DNA of 43,059 bases from an uncultured Clostridia bacterium (GTDB lineage Bacteria > Bacillota > Clostridia > Christensenellales > CAG-917): NCBI GenBank assembly GCA_947382865.1, contig CANDBF010000010.1, forward strand, positions 1 to 43,059. The letters run 5' to 3'. Positions 17,201 to 25,867 of the stretch are shown here, piece by piece. Below the pieces are notes generated by a model. The model searched no databases. It saw nothing but the letters and a program-made list of their open reading frames with translations, and was not told the DNA's origin. The position numbers were made by a program, and so were the translations under genes. Within the stretch, counting starts at the first letter, position 1. Every line of letters starts with the position of its first letter.

Positions 17201-18430
17201 TCAATTTTTATTGTTGCGAAGCTTTGGTTTCTTTTTGTAATTGGGCAGAGTTACGGTGAATATCGTTCCCTTGCCCTCGACGCCCTTGCACGTAATTTCT
17301 CCGCCGTGCGCGGACACCGTCGCCGCCGCGATAGATAGCCCTAGTCCGAAGCTCTGCTTATCCTCGTTTTTGCGCGCTCCGTCCGTGCGGTAAAATCTGT
17401 CGAATACGTGCTCCGCCTCCTCTTTGGATATCGCCTCTCCCGTGTTCATAACGCTGAGTCTTATCCTTTTTTGGTCGGCGGTGAGACGAAGCCCCACCTT
17501 GCCATCGGGATTGCAGTATTTTATCGCGTTGTCGAGGAGTATCACGATAAGTCTGTCAAGCGCGCCTTTGTCGCCGAACGCCGTTATATCGGGCTGTATT
17601 TGCGTAATCAGATTTACTTTTTTCTCAAAGCATATCGGCTCGAAAGTGAGGCACGCTCCCTCCGCAACCGTGCTCAGATTCAGCTCTTCCTTTGGAAGCT
17701 CGGACTGCTCGATTTTGGATAGCTCCAACATGTTTTTGATGAGTTCGTTCATTCGCTCTATCTGCGCTTCTATGGATTGCATCCATTCGGCGTTGGACTC
17801 TACGGTGGACTCGGGCTCCGATTTTATGACGTTGATGTTTGCGGATATAACAGTCAGCGGCGTTTTCAGCTCGTGCGAAGCGTTTGCGATAAGGTCGCGT
17901 TGTTTGTTGAAGGAGTCGGCAACGGGCAGCAAAAGCCTTGCGGAGGAGAGAAATGCGAGCAGAGCCGCCAAGGAGACGGACAAAACGTACAGCAATATCA
18001 CCTGTATGCCTGTGTTTACCAGCAACTCGCGATACTCGGTTCTGTCCATAATGGCGATAAGCCGACCGCCTTCCACGGATTTTTCGGCGCAGATAAAGTA
18101 TCTTCCGCCCGTTTTGTACGTCCCCTCGCCGATTTCAATTCCCTTTGCGATAATATCGTCGCGCGAGCCTCCGTAATAGGATAAATCCTCTTTGACGTTG
18201 TGATTGCCGTCCTTGTCAACGAAGACAAAGAAGCAGCGCAGCGCCTGCGGCGCGGACGTATTGTAATCATTAGGAGAGGCGAGCGCTTTATCAAGAGAGT
18301 TGCGGATGCCTACGTCGTTGGACGCGTAACTCAACACAAAAAATCCGCCGAGCATTATGAGCAGGAAGATTGCCGATATTACTGTCGTTATGACGGTAAA
18401 TTTTGCGCGTTGTCTCTTGATTAAATCCAT
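17201..18430 (-). CDS. Membrane sensor histidine kinase (HisKA/HATPase)
   Basis: 409 residues. Two membrane helices (about 12-36 and 139-165) flank an extracytoplasmic sensing domain of about 100 residues. Then come the dimerisation/phosphoacceptor helix with H-box NASHELKTPLTV (His186), N-box LLDNAIKY, F-box DRFYR and G-box GLGLSIA. It would autophosphorylate at His186 and pass phosphate to the response regulator encoded 143 bases upstream on the same strand. The sensor domain matches no ligand-binding family I can name. There is no HAMP domain of obvious sequence, only a short linker. The pair lies between the PTS-like gene and the MBG-domain operon. Confidence 0.93.
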   Translation of the reverse strand: MDLIKRQRAKFTVITTVISAIFLLIMLGGFFVLSYASNDVGIRNSLDKALASPNDYNTSAPQALRCFFVFVDKDGNHNVKEDLSYYGGSRDDIIAKGIEIGEGTYKTGGRYFICAEKSVEGGRLIAIMDRTEYRELLVNTGIQVILLYVLSVSLAALLAFLSSARLLLPVADSFNKQRDLIANASHELKTPLTVISANINVIKSEPESTVESNAEWMQSIEAQIERMNELIKNMLELSKIEQSELPKEELNLSTVAEGACLTFEPICFEKKVNLITQIQPDITAFGDKGALDRLIVILLDNAIKYCNPDGKVGLRLTADQKRIRLSVMNTGEAISKEEAEHVFDRFYRTDGARKNEDKQSFGLGLSIAAATVSAHGGEITCKGVEGKGTIFTVTLPNYKKKPKLRNNKN

Positions 18431-18573
18431 TATATTCTGCCGAAATTGACGTTTATCTTCAATTTTTACCGCATAAACCCGTGTTTTTGTTGAATTTATA
18501 GTTTTTTACGCCGTTTCTTACGTTCGTCTTTGTGACATAAAATTCCGCCCCTGTGAGGACAAATATGACCAAG

Positions 18574-19251
18574 TCAGCTTTTGGCGGCAAGCCTGTATCC
18601 GACTCCGCGCACGGATTCTATTGTAAAGGACGCGCCGAGGTGGGATAGCTTTTTGCGCAGGAATGACATATACACTTCCAGATTATTGGACTCGAATTCG
18701 CTGTTCAGTCCCCATGCTTTCAGAATAAGGTCCTCTTTTGCGGCGACGAATTTGGGATACTCGAACATATATCTCAAAAGCTCGAATTCCTTTGCGGTGA
18801 GTCCGATTTCGCCCTGCGGGGTGCTCAGCACGTACGTTGTCAAGTCCAGCGAGGCCTCGGCATATTCCAGTTTGTTGTCACTCACCAGCTTGCCTCTTCT
18901 GCGCAGAACGGCGCGTATGCGCGCGGACAATTCGTTGAAGGAAAAGGGTTTTGATACATAATCGTCCGCGCCTCTGTCAAGCCCCAGAACCTTATCGTTC
19001 TCGTCCGAAAGCGCCGTCAGCATAATTATGGGCGTGTCCAGCTTCTTGCGACGCAGCTCGGAAAGAACGTCGAAGCCGTTCATTTTCGGCATCATTACGT
19101 CGAGCAGGATAAGATCGTACATTCCCGTCGCGGCAAAATTCAGACCGTCCGCGCCGTCGAATACGCAGTCCACGTCGTAGCCGTCTTTCGTGAGCATTTT
19201 GGAAAGTGCGCGCGAAAGTTCTTTTTCATCCTCTACAAGCAAAACTCGCAT
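18574..19251 (-). CDS. OmpR/PhoB-family response regulator
   Basis: 225 residues. Receiver domain with acidic pocket Glu7-Asp8, phosphoacceptor Asp51 (LLLDVMMP), Thr79 and Lys101 (SKPF), followed by a winged-helix DNA-binding domain (LTAKEFELLRYM ... VYMSFLRKKL ... VRGVGYRL). The partner kinase follows on the same strand. The ribosome site GGAGG is 6-7 bases before the ATG. Targets are unknown; the next operon to the right (starting at 19430) is divergent, and a shared control region is possible. Confidence 0.95.
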   Translation of the reverse strand: MRVLLVEDEKELSRALSKMLTKDGYDVDCVFDGADGLNFAATGMYDLILLDVMMPKMNGFDVLSELRRKKLDTPIIMLTALSDENDKVLGLDRGADDYVSKPFSFNELSARIRAVLRRRGKLVSDNKLEYAEASLDLTTYVLSTPQGEIGLTAKEFELLRYMFEYPKFVAAKEDLILKAWGLNSEFESNNLEVYMSFLRKKLSHLGASFTIESVRGVGYRLAAKS

Positions 19252-19271
19252 TGCTGACCTCCGTTTGTATG

Positions 19272-19300
19272 ATTATACTATTTTGCGAAACTTAAAACAA
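19272..19300 (-). promoter_or_regulatory. Promoter of the two-component gene pair
   Basis: Minus strand TTGTTT (19295-19300), 17 bases, TATAAT (19272-19277), followed by the GGAGG ribosome site of the response regulator gene. Confidence 0.5.
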
Positions 19301-19388
19301 TATTAAATTGCCGTTCGCGCCGTCTCGGGCGCGCTCCAATAATATTACTCTTTATGTTGTATAATATATAAGAAGCGGAACAACGGAC

Positions 19389-19417
19389 TTGAAAACGTCG
19401 TCCCGCCGTGATACAAT
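19389..19417 (+). promoter_or_regulatory. Promoter of the MBG/CDF operon, near-leaderless
   Basis: TTGAAA (19389-19394), 17 bases, TACAAT (19412-19417). Transcription should start near 19424, leaving a leader of only about six bases before the ATG at 19430. No Shine-Dalgarno is present. Confidence 0.6.
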
Positions 19418-19429
19418 TTTTATATTGCT

Positions 19430-21028
19430 ATGAGAACGAAAGCTCTTTTACTTTCCATACTGCCAGCGGCTGCGGCGATTCTTATTATTGCCGCGGTATT
19501 TTGTCATATTCCGCTTAAAACGGCATACGCGGCGGATAGCGGCGCGAGGTTTTTTATATCTACGACGGACGGGGAAAGCTGGGAGCTATTCTGCGGCGAG
19601 GAGAGCATAGCGACCGCGACTGGCGCGTTTTTCGACTACGGCAATTCAAATGCGGTCAGCGTAAAATTTGAAAGAGCGATAAAGGATAAGCTCGCAGGGG
19701 CGGAGGAATACGCGCTCGGCTTTATGCTTCCGGATATATTTGCAGAAACCGTCGGCGGGACGGAAATCGAGTATTCCGAGACGGGCGGCAGTCTTGTCGT
19801 AAAGCCCCGATACGAGTGCGTGATAAGTACGGACGTAAACAGGACGCTGCAATACCGCGCGGAGGACGGAGAATTTGAAACTTATCCATTTTCAACCGAG
19901 CGGGAGGGCGGTCTGACGTTCGGTCAGTCGGTGGATACGGGCGATTATGAGGTGCGTTTCGCGCTGTATGAAATTTTCGTTTTCGACGGCGTGAGATACG
20001 ACGTGCCCAGATACAGCGCCCCAATCGGCTGTACGGTTGTGCAGGCGGAGCCCGCCGTTCCCGAGCCGGGAACTGTTCGGGCGGAGTACGGAACGGCGGT
20101 GGAAGATATCCCGCAGGCATTTTACGATTACAGCGGCGAATGGACCTTGTCGGAAGAACAGGATATACCCGAGCTCGCGGCGGGCGCGCGCCTCGCCGTT
20201 AAGGAGGGCGGATACCTTGTCAGGTTCGATTACGCTCCGCACAACAAGAATTACAAATCGGCGCTCGGAGTAGCCGTCAGAGTGGAGATAACTCCGCGTA
20301 CTTTGAGAGTTTATATAAACGACGACTTTTCTCTTGTGGGAGAACCCGTCAAAGCTCGTTTCTCCTATGAGATAGCCACTCCTCTCGTCGACGGGGATAC
20401 CGAAGAGAGTCTGGGCATTGAGCTTTACGTTGAAAACATAGACGTAAACAAGCCCGACAAGTATGTTATAAAGGCTAGGTTTGAAAACGCCAATTATCTG
20501 CCGCAGTGCCTGAATTACGACAATATCTTTGCGGAGGGCGGAACGTATACGGTTTATGCGACAAGACTGAGCGCGACCGCGTACGACGGCTCCGAATTTG
20601 AAATTTACATTAGCAACGGCATAAGGAATATGACCTTACGTATAGAGAAATACGAGCGCGAAGCGCAGCCAGACGGCTACAAATTCGTTTCGGGCTATGA
20701 ATTTATCTTTGAAAACGAGGACGGTGAAAGGGTTTTCCCCAATACCGAATACGCCGTGCTTATAAAGAGACTGAGCGTCTACGCCACGCATTATGCGTTG
20801 GTTTTTGCAAGCGGTCAGACGGGACGCATGGCGCAAACAAGCTCGGAGCTTATACAGACTACGGGCGATATGAGGGCGCTTGCGCTGTTTATAGAGGAAG
20901 TCGCACCCGCTTGCAAATCTCCGTTTGAGACGGCGGCGTATGCGCTCGCGGGGCTTTGCGGCGCGCTTGCGGTAGTGCTTGCGGCGCTCATTGCCGCGTA
21001 TCTTAAAGGCGGGAGGTACTTCAAATGA
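19430..21028 (+). CDS. Surface protein with MBG-like domain and C-terminal membrane anchor
   Basis: 532 residues. Signal peptide 1-34 ends in KTAYA with probable cleavage before ADSGA. The extracellular part is beta-rich. Around residues 297-350, RTLRVYINDDF...YVIKARFENANY follows the pattern of MBG (mostly beta-strand, NY-ending) domains common in Gram-positive adhesins; a similar NKNY ends the block near residue 276. The C-terminus has a single helix (about 499-525) and a short GGRYFK tail, so the protein should be type I and anchored outside. No catalytic motif. It overlaps the next gene by four bases (ATGA), so translation is coupled. Role unknown. Confidence 0.75.
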   Translation: MRTKALLLSILPAAAAILIIAAVFCHIPLKTAYAADSGARFFISTTDGESWELFCGEESIATATGAFFDYGNSNAVSVKFERAIKDKLAGAEEYALGFMLPDIFAETVGGTEIEYSETGGSLVVKPRYECVISTDVNRTLQYRAEDGEFETYPFSTEREGGLTFGQSVDTGDYEVRFALYEIFVFDGVRYDVPRYSAPIGCTVVQAEPAVPEPGTVRAEYGTAVEDIPQAFYDYSGEWTLSEEQDIPELAAGARLAVKEGGYLVRFDYAPHNKNYKSALGVAVRVEITPRTLRVYINDDFSLVGEPVKARFSYEIATPLVDGDTEESLGIELYVENIDVNKPDKYVIKARFENANYLPQCLNYDNIFAEGGTYTVYATRLSATAYDGSEFEIYISNGIRNMTLRIEKYEREAQPDGYKFVSGYEFIFENEDGERVFPNTEYAVLIKRLSVYATHYALVFASGQTGRMAQTSSELIQTTGDMRALALFIEEVAPACKSPFETAAYALAGLCGALAVVLAALIAAYLKGGRYFK

Positions 21029-21360
21029 TTTTGCTTTCGGCAGTTGATTTCAAAGCGCTTTTAATCGCTAGCTGCGTGCTCTGTGCGGTGCTAGTTTGCG
21101 CGAACGTGGCGGTCGCTTTGCTTATTGCAAGACGTACAAATAATAATGTAAAAATTATGAAAAGAGACGTTTATGTGCACAAAAACGACGGTTTAAGCGA
21201 TGATTGCGACAAATACGCAGACAGCACAAATACGGATAACGACAGTTCTGCGTCCAAAGACGAACAGAGTGATACAGAGGAGCAAACGGATTTCGGGGAT
21301 GTATTCGTATCCGCAGAAGATCAATCGGCAGACGGGCATACAGAGGAAAACGGGCGATGA
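21025..21360 (+). CDS. Small single-pass membrane protein with acidic tail
   Basis: 111 residues. One membrane helix at about 12-35, a short basic stretch (RRTNNNVKIMKRD), then about 60 residues rich in Asp, Glu, Ser and Thr, expected in the cytoplasm by the positive-inside rule. It overlaps both neighbours by four bases (ATGA at each end), which marks it as a true gene in a coupled operon. No family recognised. The acidic tail could bind cations for the adjacent transporter; this is only a suggestion from position. Confidence 0.65.
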   Translation: MILLSAVDFKALLIASCVLCAVLVCANVAVALLIARRTNNNVKIMKRDVYVHKNDGLSDDCDKYADSTNTDNDSSASKDEQSDTEEQTDFGDVFVSAEDQSADGHTEENGR

Positions 21361-22265
21361 AACAGAGGATAAAGCAATCTATAATTCTTCTGAGCATAGG
21401 CGTTGCCGTCAACGTCGCGCTCGCAATAACCAAAATGTACGTCGGCATAAGCGTGAACAGCCTTTGCATTACTTTGGACGGCACGAACAGTCTATTCGAC
21501 GTGCTGACGGGAATAATCACCGTCATAGCCTTTGCCGCGCTGTTTGCGCCCCGCAGTGAAAACGCGCCCTTCGGCTATGGCAGGAGCGAGTATCTGGCGG
21601 GCTTTATCGTCGCGGTCGTATCGGTGGTTATGGGCGGGCTGTTTTTCATGCGTTCCCTCAACCGTCTGGCTATGCCCGAGCCCGTATGGTTCGGCTGGCA
21701 GAGCTGCGTTATTATCGCCGTCGCCATTCCCGTCAAGCTGGCGATAGGGCTGCTTTACTATTTCTACAATAAGAAGCTGCAATCCAAGGCGATTGCCGCG
21801 ATAGTAGTGGACAGCTTCCTCGACGTAGGCATAACCTCGGCGTCGCTCATTTCCTTTGCGGTGTCGGGCAGAGCGGATTACGCGGTGGACGCGATTTTCG
21901 GAATTGTGATAAGCGTCATCGTAGTGGTGTTTGCAATCATAATGGTGTGTCAGAATCTCAAATGCGTGGTGAAAGGCGACGACTGCGAGGACGAAAGGGA
22001 AGCTATAACAAAATATCTCGCGGGATGTGAATATATAAGGAGCGCGGGCGAAATCGTGTTGCACGATTACGGCTTCGGCGCAAGAACGGGCACGGTGCGC
22101 GCAGTTTTCGCTTCCGACGTCACGCGCGAGGATATGGAGCTTTTGGAAAGGAAAATCTACGAGGATATCGAAAAGGAATGCGGAGCAAAAGTCTGGATAA
22201 TCCCGATGAGCGCCGAAAGTGAGCAAAATTCGTACGTAAAAGACGATAGCGAAGCGGAAAAATGA
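21357..22265 (+). CDS. Cation diffusion facilitator (CDF) family transporter, variant metal site
   Basis: 302 residues, normal CDF length: six membrane helices then a cytoplasmic ferredoxin-like domain (about 205-290). CDF proteins export divalent metals by proton exchange. The helix-2 site reads DGTNSLFD (Asp41, Asn44, Asp48), where most members have His or Asp at the Asn position. Helix 5 has VDSFLD (Asp152, Asp156), where zinc exporters usually have HxxxD. The loop after helix 2 reads PFGYGRSEYL in place of HPYGHGKAEYL. A metal other than zinc, such as manganese or iron, is possible but not shown. Third gene of the coupled operon. Confidence 0.88.
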   Translation: MKQRIKQSIILLSIGVAVNVALAITKMYVGISVNSLCITLDGTNSLFDVLTGIITVIAFAALFAPRSENAPFGYGRSEYLAGFIVAVVSVVMGGLFFMRSLNRLAMPEPVWFGWQSCVIIAVAIPVKLAIGLLYYFYNKKLQSKAIAAIVVDSFLDVGITSASLISFAVSGRADYAVDAIFGIVISVIVVVFAIIMVCQNLKCVVKGDDCEDEREAITKYLAGCEYIRSAGEIVLHDYGFGARTGTVRAVFASDVTREDMELLERKIYEDIEKECGAKVWIIPMSAESEQNSYVKDDSEAEK

Positions 22266-22282
22266 AGAACGTCTTGCAGATA

Positions 22283-22311
22283 TTCGACTTGTATGGTAAA
22301 TTATTTATAAT
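22283..22311 (+). promoter_or_regulatory. Promoter of the metallophosphoesterase gene
   Basis: TTCGAC (22283-22288), 17 bases, TATAAT (22306-22311), with an AAGGGGG ribosome site before the ATG at 22333. The -35 box is weak. Confidence 0.45.
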
Positions 22312-22332
22312 AATAGATAAAAGGGGGTCGCT

Positions 22333-23970
22333 ATGAGCGATAAGGAAAAGAAGGAGACGTCTGTCGAAATCGAGACGGACGAGACCGTGACTACGCCGAC
22401 GGAAGCGGAAAATACGGACGTGACGGAAACGGAAAACACCGTACAGCCCGATGAAAACGTCGACGGCGGAGAAACGGCCGAAACAGGCGGTGCGGATACC
22501 GTATCCGAGCAGAGGGGAATAATCGGAGAGGGCGAGTCCGCCGAAACCGACGCCGTCGAAGCTGCCGACGAGCCCGAAGAGACGGACTCCGAGGACAATG
22601 GCGGCAAAAAGAAAAAGAAGAAGAAAAAACCGCTGACGAAAGAGCAGAAGAAAAAGCGTACTATAAAAGCGCTTATCATCACGGGCGCGGTTGTGCTGGT
22701 GCTTGCGATATTCTTTTCGAGCTGCGCGATTGCAAACGCGGTGGGCATCAAGGCGCTTATAAAGGCGGCAAGCAGCTACGACAAGGTGCAGTACGCCGAG
22801 AACGAGCGTTTTGTCAAGGGCGAGAACCTCGTCAAGGACAGCGACGGATACTGGACTTTTGAGACGGACAGAAATCTGAAAATCGTGCAATTTACCGACG
22901 TACATATCGGAGCGGGCTGTTTCTCACAGAGCAAGGACGGCTGGGCGATGAATGCGGTTGCCAAGATGATAACCGAGGAAAAGCCCGACCTCGTCGTAGT
23001 GACGGGAGATATTGCGTATCCCGTTCCCTTCCAAGCGGGTACGTTTAATAACCTTAACGCAACCAAGGTGTTTGCGAATCTTATGGAGAGCCTCGGAGTG
23101 TACTGGACGTTTGCGTTCGGCAACCACGATACGGAAGCGTACAGCATGTACGAGCGCAAGGATATCTGCGAGTATTACGAGAACGCGGGATTTGAATACT
23201 GTCTGTTTGAGCGCGGCTTTGCCGACGACGAAAAGGGCTATGGCAACAATATAATCAAGGTGAAGAACAACGCGGGAATAGTAACGCACGCTATCGTCAC
23301 TCTCGACAGCCACAGCTATATCGACGGCGACTATTTCGGCGCGGCATGGAAATACGACAATATCCACGAGTCCCAGATAGAATGGTACTGCGCGGAGATG
23401 GATAAGCTCAAAGCGGCGAACTTCGCCAATGGCGGCGATGACGATTACGTGCCCAATCTCGCTTTCTTCCATATTCCTATGGAGGAGTACCGCAAGGCAT
23501 GGGGCGAGCTTATCGAAGCCAACAACGGCACCAAAGCTACCGACGCGGAAAAGAGCGCGGGCAAGTACGAAAACCTCAAAGAGACGGACAGCGTAGAATA
23601 TATATACGGCATTATGGGAGAGGACGACAAACAGAAAAACGGACAGAGAACGTACGGCGTATTCTGCGGCATACACCCCGACGAGTTCTTCGAGAAGGGC
23701 GCGGACCACGGCTTGCAGGGCACGTTCTGCGGACACGACCACTACAACAACTTCTCTGTCGTCTACAAGCAGAACGGCAAGAGGGTGCGCCTTACCTACG
23801 GAATGAGCATAGACTATCTCGCATATCCCGGTATTTATAAGGAGCATTTGCAGCGCGGATGCACCGTCATAACTCTGCTTGCGGATTCGACGGACGAGTA
23901 CGGTTTCAATTTCACCTGCGAGGCAAAGAACTACTATACCGACTACGGCGTAGGTCACGAAAAAGGCTGA
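22333..23970 (+). CDS. Membrane-anchored calcineurin-like metallophosphoesterase
   Basis: 545 residues. The first 90 or so are highly acidic (Glu/Asp/Thr), followed by a lysine run (92-108), one membrane helix (about 111-130) and an external catalytic domain. Metal-ligand motifs of calcineurin-type phosphoesterases are in order: DVH (Asp189, His191), GDIAY (Asp226), GNHD (263-266), FFHIPM, and GHDHYNN near the C-terminus. The order and spacing match purple-acid-phosphatase-like enzymes that act on phosphate esters outside the cell. The substrate is unknown. The cytoplasmic acidic/basic N-terminus is unusual. It has its own promoter and ends at a strong terminator. Confidence 0.9.
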   Translation: MSDKEKKETSVEIETDETVTTPTEAENTDVTETENTVQPDENVDGGETAETGGADTVSEQRGIIGEGESAETDAVEAADEPEETDSEDNGGKKKKKKKKPLTKEQKKKRTIKALIITGAVVLVLAIFFSSCAIANAVGIKALIKAASSYDKVQYAENERFVKGENLVKDSDGYWTFETDRNLKIVQFTDVHIGAGCFSQSKDGWAMNAVAKMITEEKPDLVVVTGDIAYPVPFQAGTFNNLNATKVFANLMESLGVYWTFAFGNHDTEAYSMYERKDICEYYENAGFEYCLFERGFADDEKGYGNNIIKVKNNAGIVTHAIVTLDSHSYIDGDYFGAAWKYDNIHESQIEWYCAEMDKLKAANFANGGDDDYVPNLAFFHIPMEEYRKAWGELIEANNGTKATDAEKSAGKYENLKETDSVEYIYGIMGEDDKQKNGQRTYGVFCGIHPDEFFEKGADHGLQGTFCGHDHYNNFSVVYKQNGKRVRLTYGMSIDYLAYPGIYKEHLQRGCTVITLLADSTDEYGFNFTCEAKNYYTDYGVGHEKG

Positions 23971-23983
23971 GCTTGACAGAAGT

Positions 23984-24016
23984 AAAAAATCCGCCCCATT
24001 CGGGACGGATTTTTTT
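23984..24016. terminator. Bidirectional terminator between convergent genes
   Basis: AAAAAATCCG ... CGGATTTTTT with an inner CCC/GGG pairing and loop ATTC. T runs occur on both strands, serving the metallophosphoesterase gene and the convergent lipoprotein gene. Confidence 0.9.
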
Positions 24017-24055
24017 GTATAAGCGTTTTGATTCATTTTTAATTTGACAGTTTGC

Positions 24056-25180
24056 TTAGAGCAATTCCTCGATATCCAATCCGTCGGGGGATTGCACGAC
24101 CGTAGTGCCGAAATTGCCGTAGGTAGAGGTCGTCGTGCTCGATACGCTTCCCGTCGCGCCCGATGCGGAGATGCTTGCGCTTACGGTAGCTTCGGATTTG
24201 TAAATTCTGCCCTCGTTCACGAAATACTCCGCGTTGCATTCGACCGAATTCATATTCACCGCGTTCGCATAGTTGCCCAGAGCGTCCAGCGCCGTTTCGA
24301 GATATTGCGCGAATTTCTCGGTATTGAGCTTGAAGCCCGTCGCGGTTTTGACGAAATAAGAATTGTCGTTGGTCGCTTCGGGAGTGAAGCTGACGTCGAT
24401 ATCAATCGAATAAGTGGGGATTTTCGTCCATTCGCCGTCATCCTTCATATACAAATCGAAGTTGGCGTCGGGCGTATCTCCCTTGAATACGTAGAACAGT
24501 TCAACGCTTTCGCTCTGAGTCCCGTCCGACATCGTCATAACGAGAGAAGCGAACGTGCCCGCGCATTTCAATTCCATGCGAATCGTCATATCCATAGATT
24601 GGCTCTGACCGTAACCGGACGCGTAGACGTGGGTTTTGCTCTCCACGGTAATCGTAGCGTTGCGATATTTGCTTTGGTCGAAAACCTCGTCGTAGTAGCT
24701 TTTGGTGACTACGTCGCCCTCGGCAAGCGGCGGAACGTAGTATCTGTAATCGAAATTGATGACGAGAATGTAAACCGTCACGGTCTTCGTCTTTACGGTC
24801 GCCGCTGTCGCGCTCGATACGCCTGCCGCGGCGGCGGATGCCTGAGCCTGCTCTGAAACGTTGTAGGTGATTACAACCTTTTCGGCAGAAGTCAGCTTTG
24901 CCTTATCCTCGGCGGAAATTTCCAGCTCGTTGATTTCGGCAGACGTCAAATCCGCCTGCTTTGTGCTGGATACGTACTGCGCGTCGGTGGCTTCGCCCGA
25001 GACCTCGTTTGCAAGAAACGCGGCCGCGGCTTCCTCGGAGCTTACGTAGCTTTGTGCCGACAGCGTGCCTTTGTAGAAAGTGTCCTTCGGAACGTTGTCC
25101 TTGTTGCACGCGGTGAATATAGACGCGCACATCACGAAGACAAGGATAACGCTTGCAATGATTATGAATTTCTTTTTCAT
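24056..25180 (-). CDS. Lipoprotein of unknown function
   Basis: 374 residues. Signal peptide with lipobox FTAC (Cys25). The mature protein starts with an Ala/Ser/Glu-rich helical-looking segment (about 40-125), then a beta-rich region with an SKTHVYASGYGQSQSMDMTI stretch, resembling general lipoproteins that bind ligands in a lipocalin-like or LppX-like fold; I cannot name a family. The C-terminus (Ser/Thr-rich repeats SVSSTTTSTYGNF) looks flexible. The ribosome site AGGAGG is seven bases before the ATG. Monocistronic, with the shared terminator downstream. Confidence 0.7.
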   Translation of the reverse strand: MKKKFIIIASVILVFVMCASIFTACNKDNVPKDTFYKGTLSAQSYVSSEEAAAAFLANEVSGEATDAQYVSSTKQADLTSAEINELEISAEDKAKLTSAEKVVITYNVSEQAQASAAAAGVSSATAATVKTKTVTVYILVINFDYRYYVPPLAEGDVVTKSYYDEVFDQSKYRNATITVESKTHVYASGYGQSQSMDMTIRMELKCAGTFASLVMTMSDGTQSESVELFYVFKGDTPDANFDLYMKDDGEWTKIPTYSIDIDVSFTPEATNDNSYFVKTATGFKLNTEKFAQYLETALDALGNYANAVNMNSVECNAEYFVNEGRIYKSEATVSASISASGATGSVSSTTTSTYGNFGTTVVQSPDGLDIEELL

Positions 25181-25207
25181 AATATCCTCCTAAATTTTTA
25201 TAGTTTC

Positions 25208-25236
25208 ATTATATTATACAAATTTGCATTGGTCAA
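25208..25236 (-). promoter_or_regulatory. Promoter of the 374-residue lipoprotein gene
   Basis: Minus strand TTGACC (25231-25236), 17 bases, TATAAT (25208-25213), with an overlapping second TATAAT (25213-25218). This is the same doubled -10 layout as at 10851-10879. Confidence 0.65.
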
Positions 25237-25350
25237 CGGTAATCGAAAAATATAAAATAATTTTTATTTAAGTATAGAATTGCGGGGCTTGGAATTTTAT
25301 TTTAAGGCAGAGTATAAAGCGCGGCTGATAGCTCTGTCGGCATAGCCGTT

Positions 25351-25848
25351 TCAGCGTAGGTAGTCAAGTATCTCCGACCACTCGCGTTCAAGCATAGGCA
25401 GACCGTATTTTGCGTTTGCGGGACTGGTGGAGGGAAGCGGGGTAGTTATGTCGCTCAGATAGGGGTAAAACTTCAACAGGTATTTATATGACGCCGCGCC
25501 GTTGCAGAAGATATGTGTTATTTGAGACTTTGCAAGAAATGAGGGCACGTCAGACGGGACGACGTTTTTTATTTTGGTATCCGAGCTGCCGATGATATCG
25601 CATTCCTCCACGCTGTCGTAAAGCGCGATACGGTGTTTAAGCAAAAGTTGCTTCCTGATTGAAATATCCGCGTCCTCGAAATTCTCGTCAAGCAGTACGC
25701 CCATCAGTTTCCAGAACCTGTTTTGCGGGTGCATATAATAGAAATTATGTTCGACCGATTTCACGGACGGAACGCTGCCGAGTATCAGAACTCGGCAGTT
25801 TTCATTGAGTATAACCCCGAAAGGATGTTTTACATGGCGTATTTGCAT
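25351..25848 (-). CDS. Hypoxanthine-DNA glycosylase-like protein (UDG superfamily)
   Basis: 165 residues, short single domain. LILGSVPSVKSVEHNFYYMHPQNRFW (20-45) and the C-terminal PLPSTSPANA (about 138-147) are the two active-site blocks of the family-6 uracil-DNA-glycosylase-like proteins, which remove deaminated adenine (hypoxanthine) from DNA. The Asn in HPQNRFW is the expected catalytic residue. It starts 19 bases after the GH27 gene with no clear ribosome site, so it may depend on coupled translation. The pairing with a glycoside hydrolase looks like operon convenience, not shared function. Confidence 0.85.
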   Translation of the reverse strand: MQIRHVKHPFGVILNENCRVLILGSVPSVKSVEHNFYYMHPQNRFWKLMGVLLDENFEDADISIRKQLLLKHRIALYDSVEECDIIGSSDTKIKNVVPSDVPSFLAKSQITHIFCNGAASYKYLLKFYPYLSDITTPLPSTSPANAKYGLPMLEREWSEILDYLR

Positions 25849-25867
25849 TTATAAAACTGTTTTTCGG

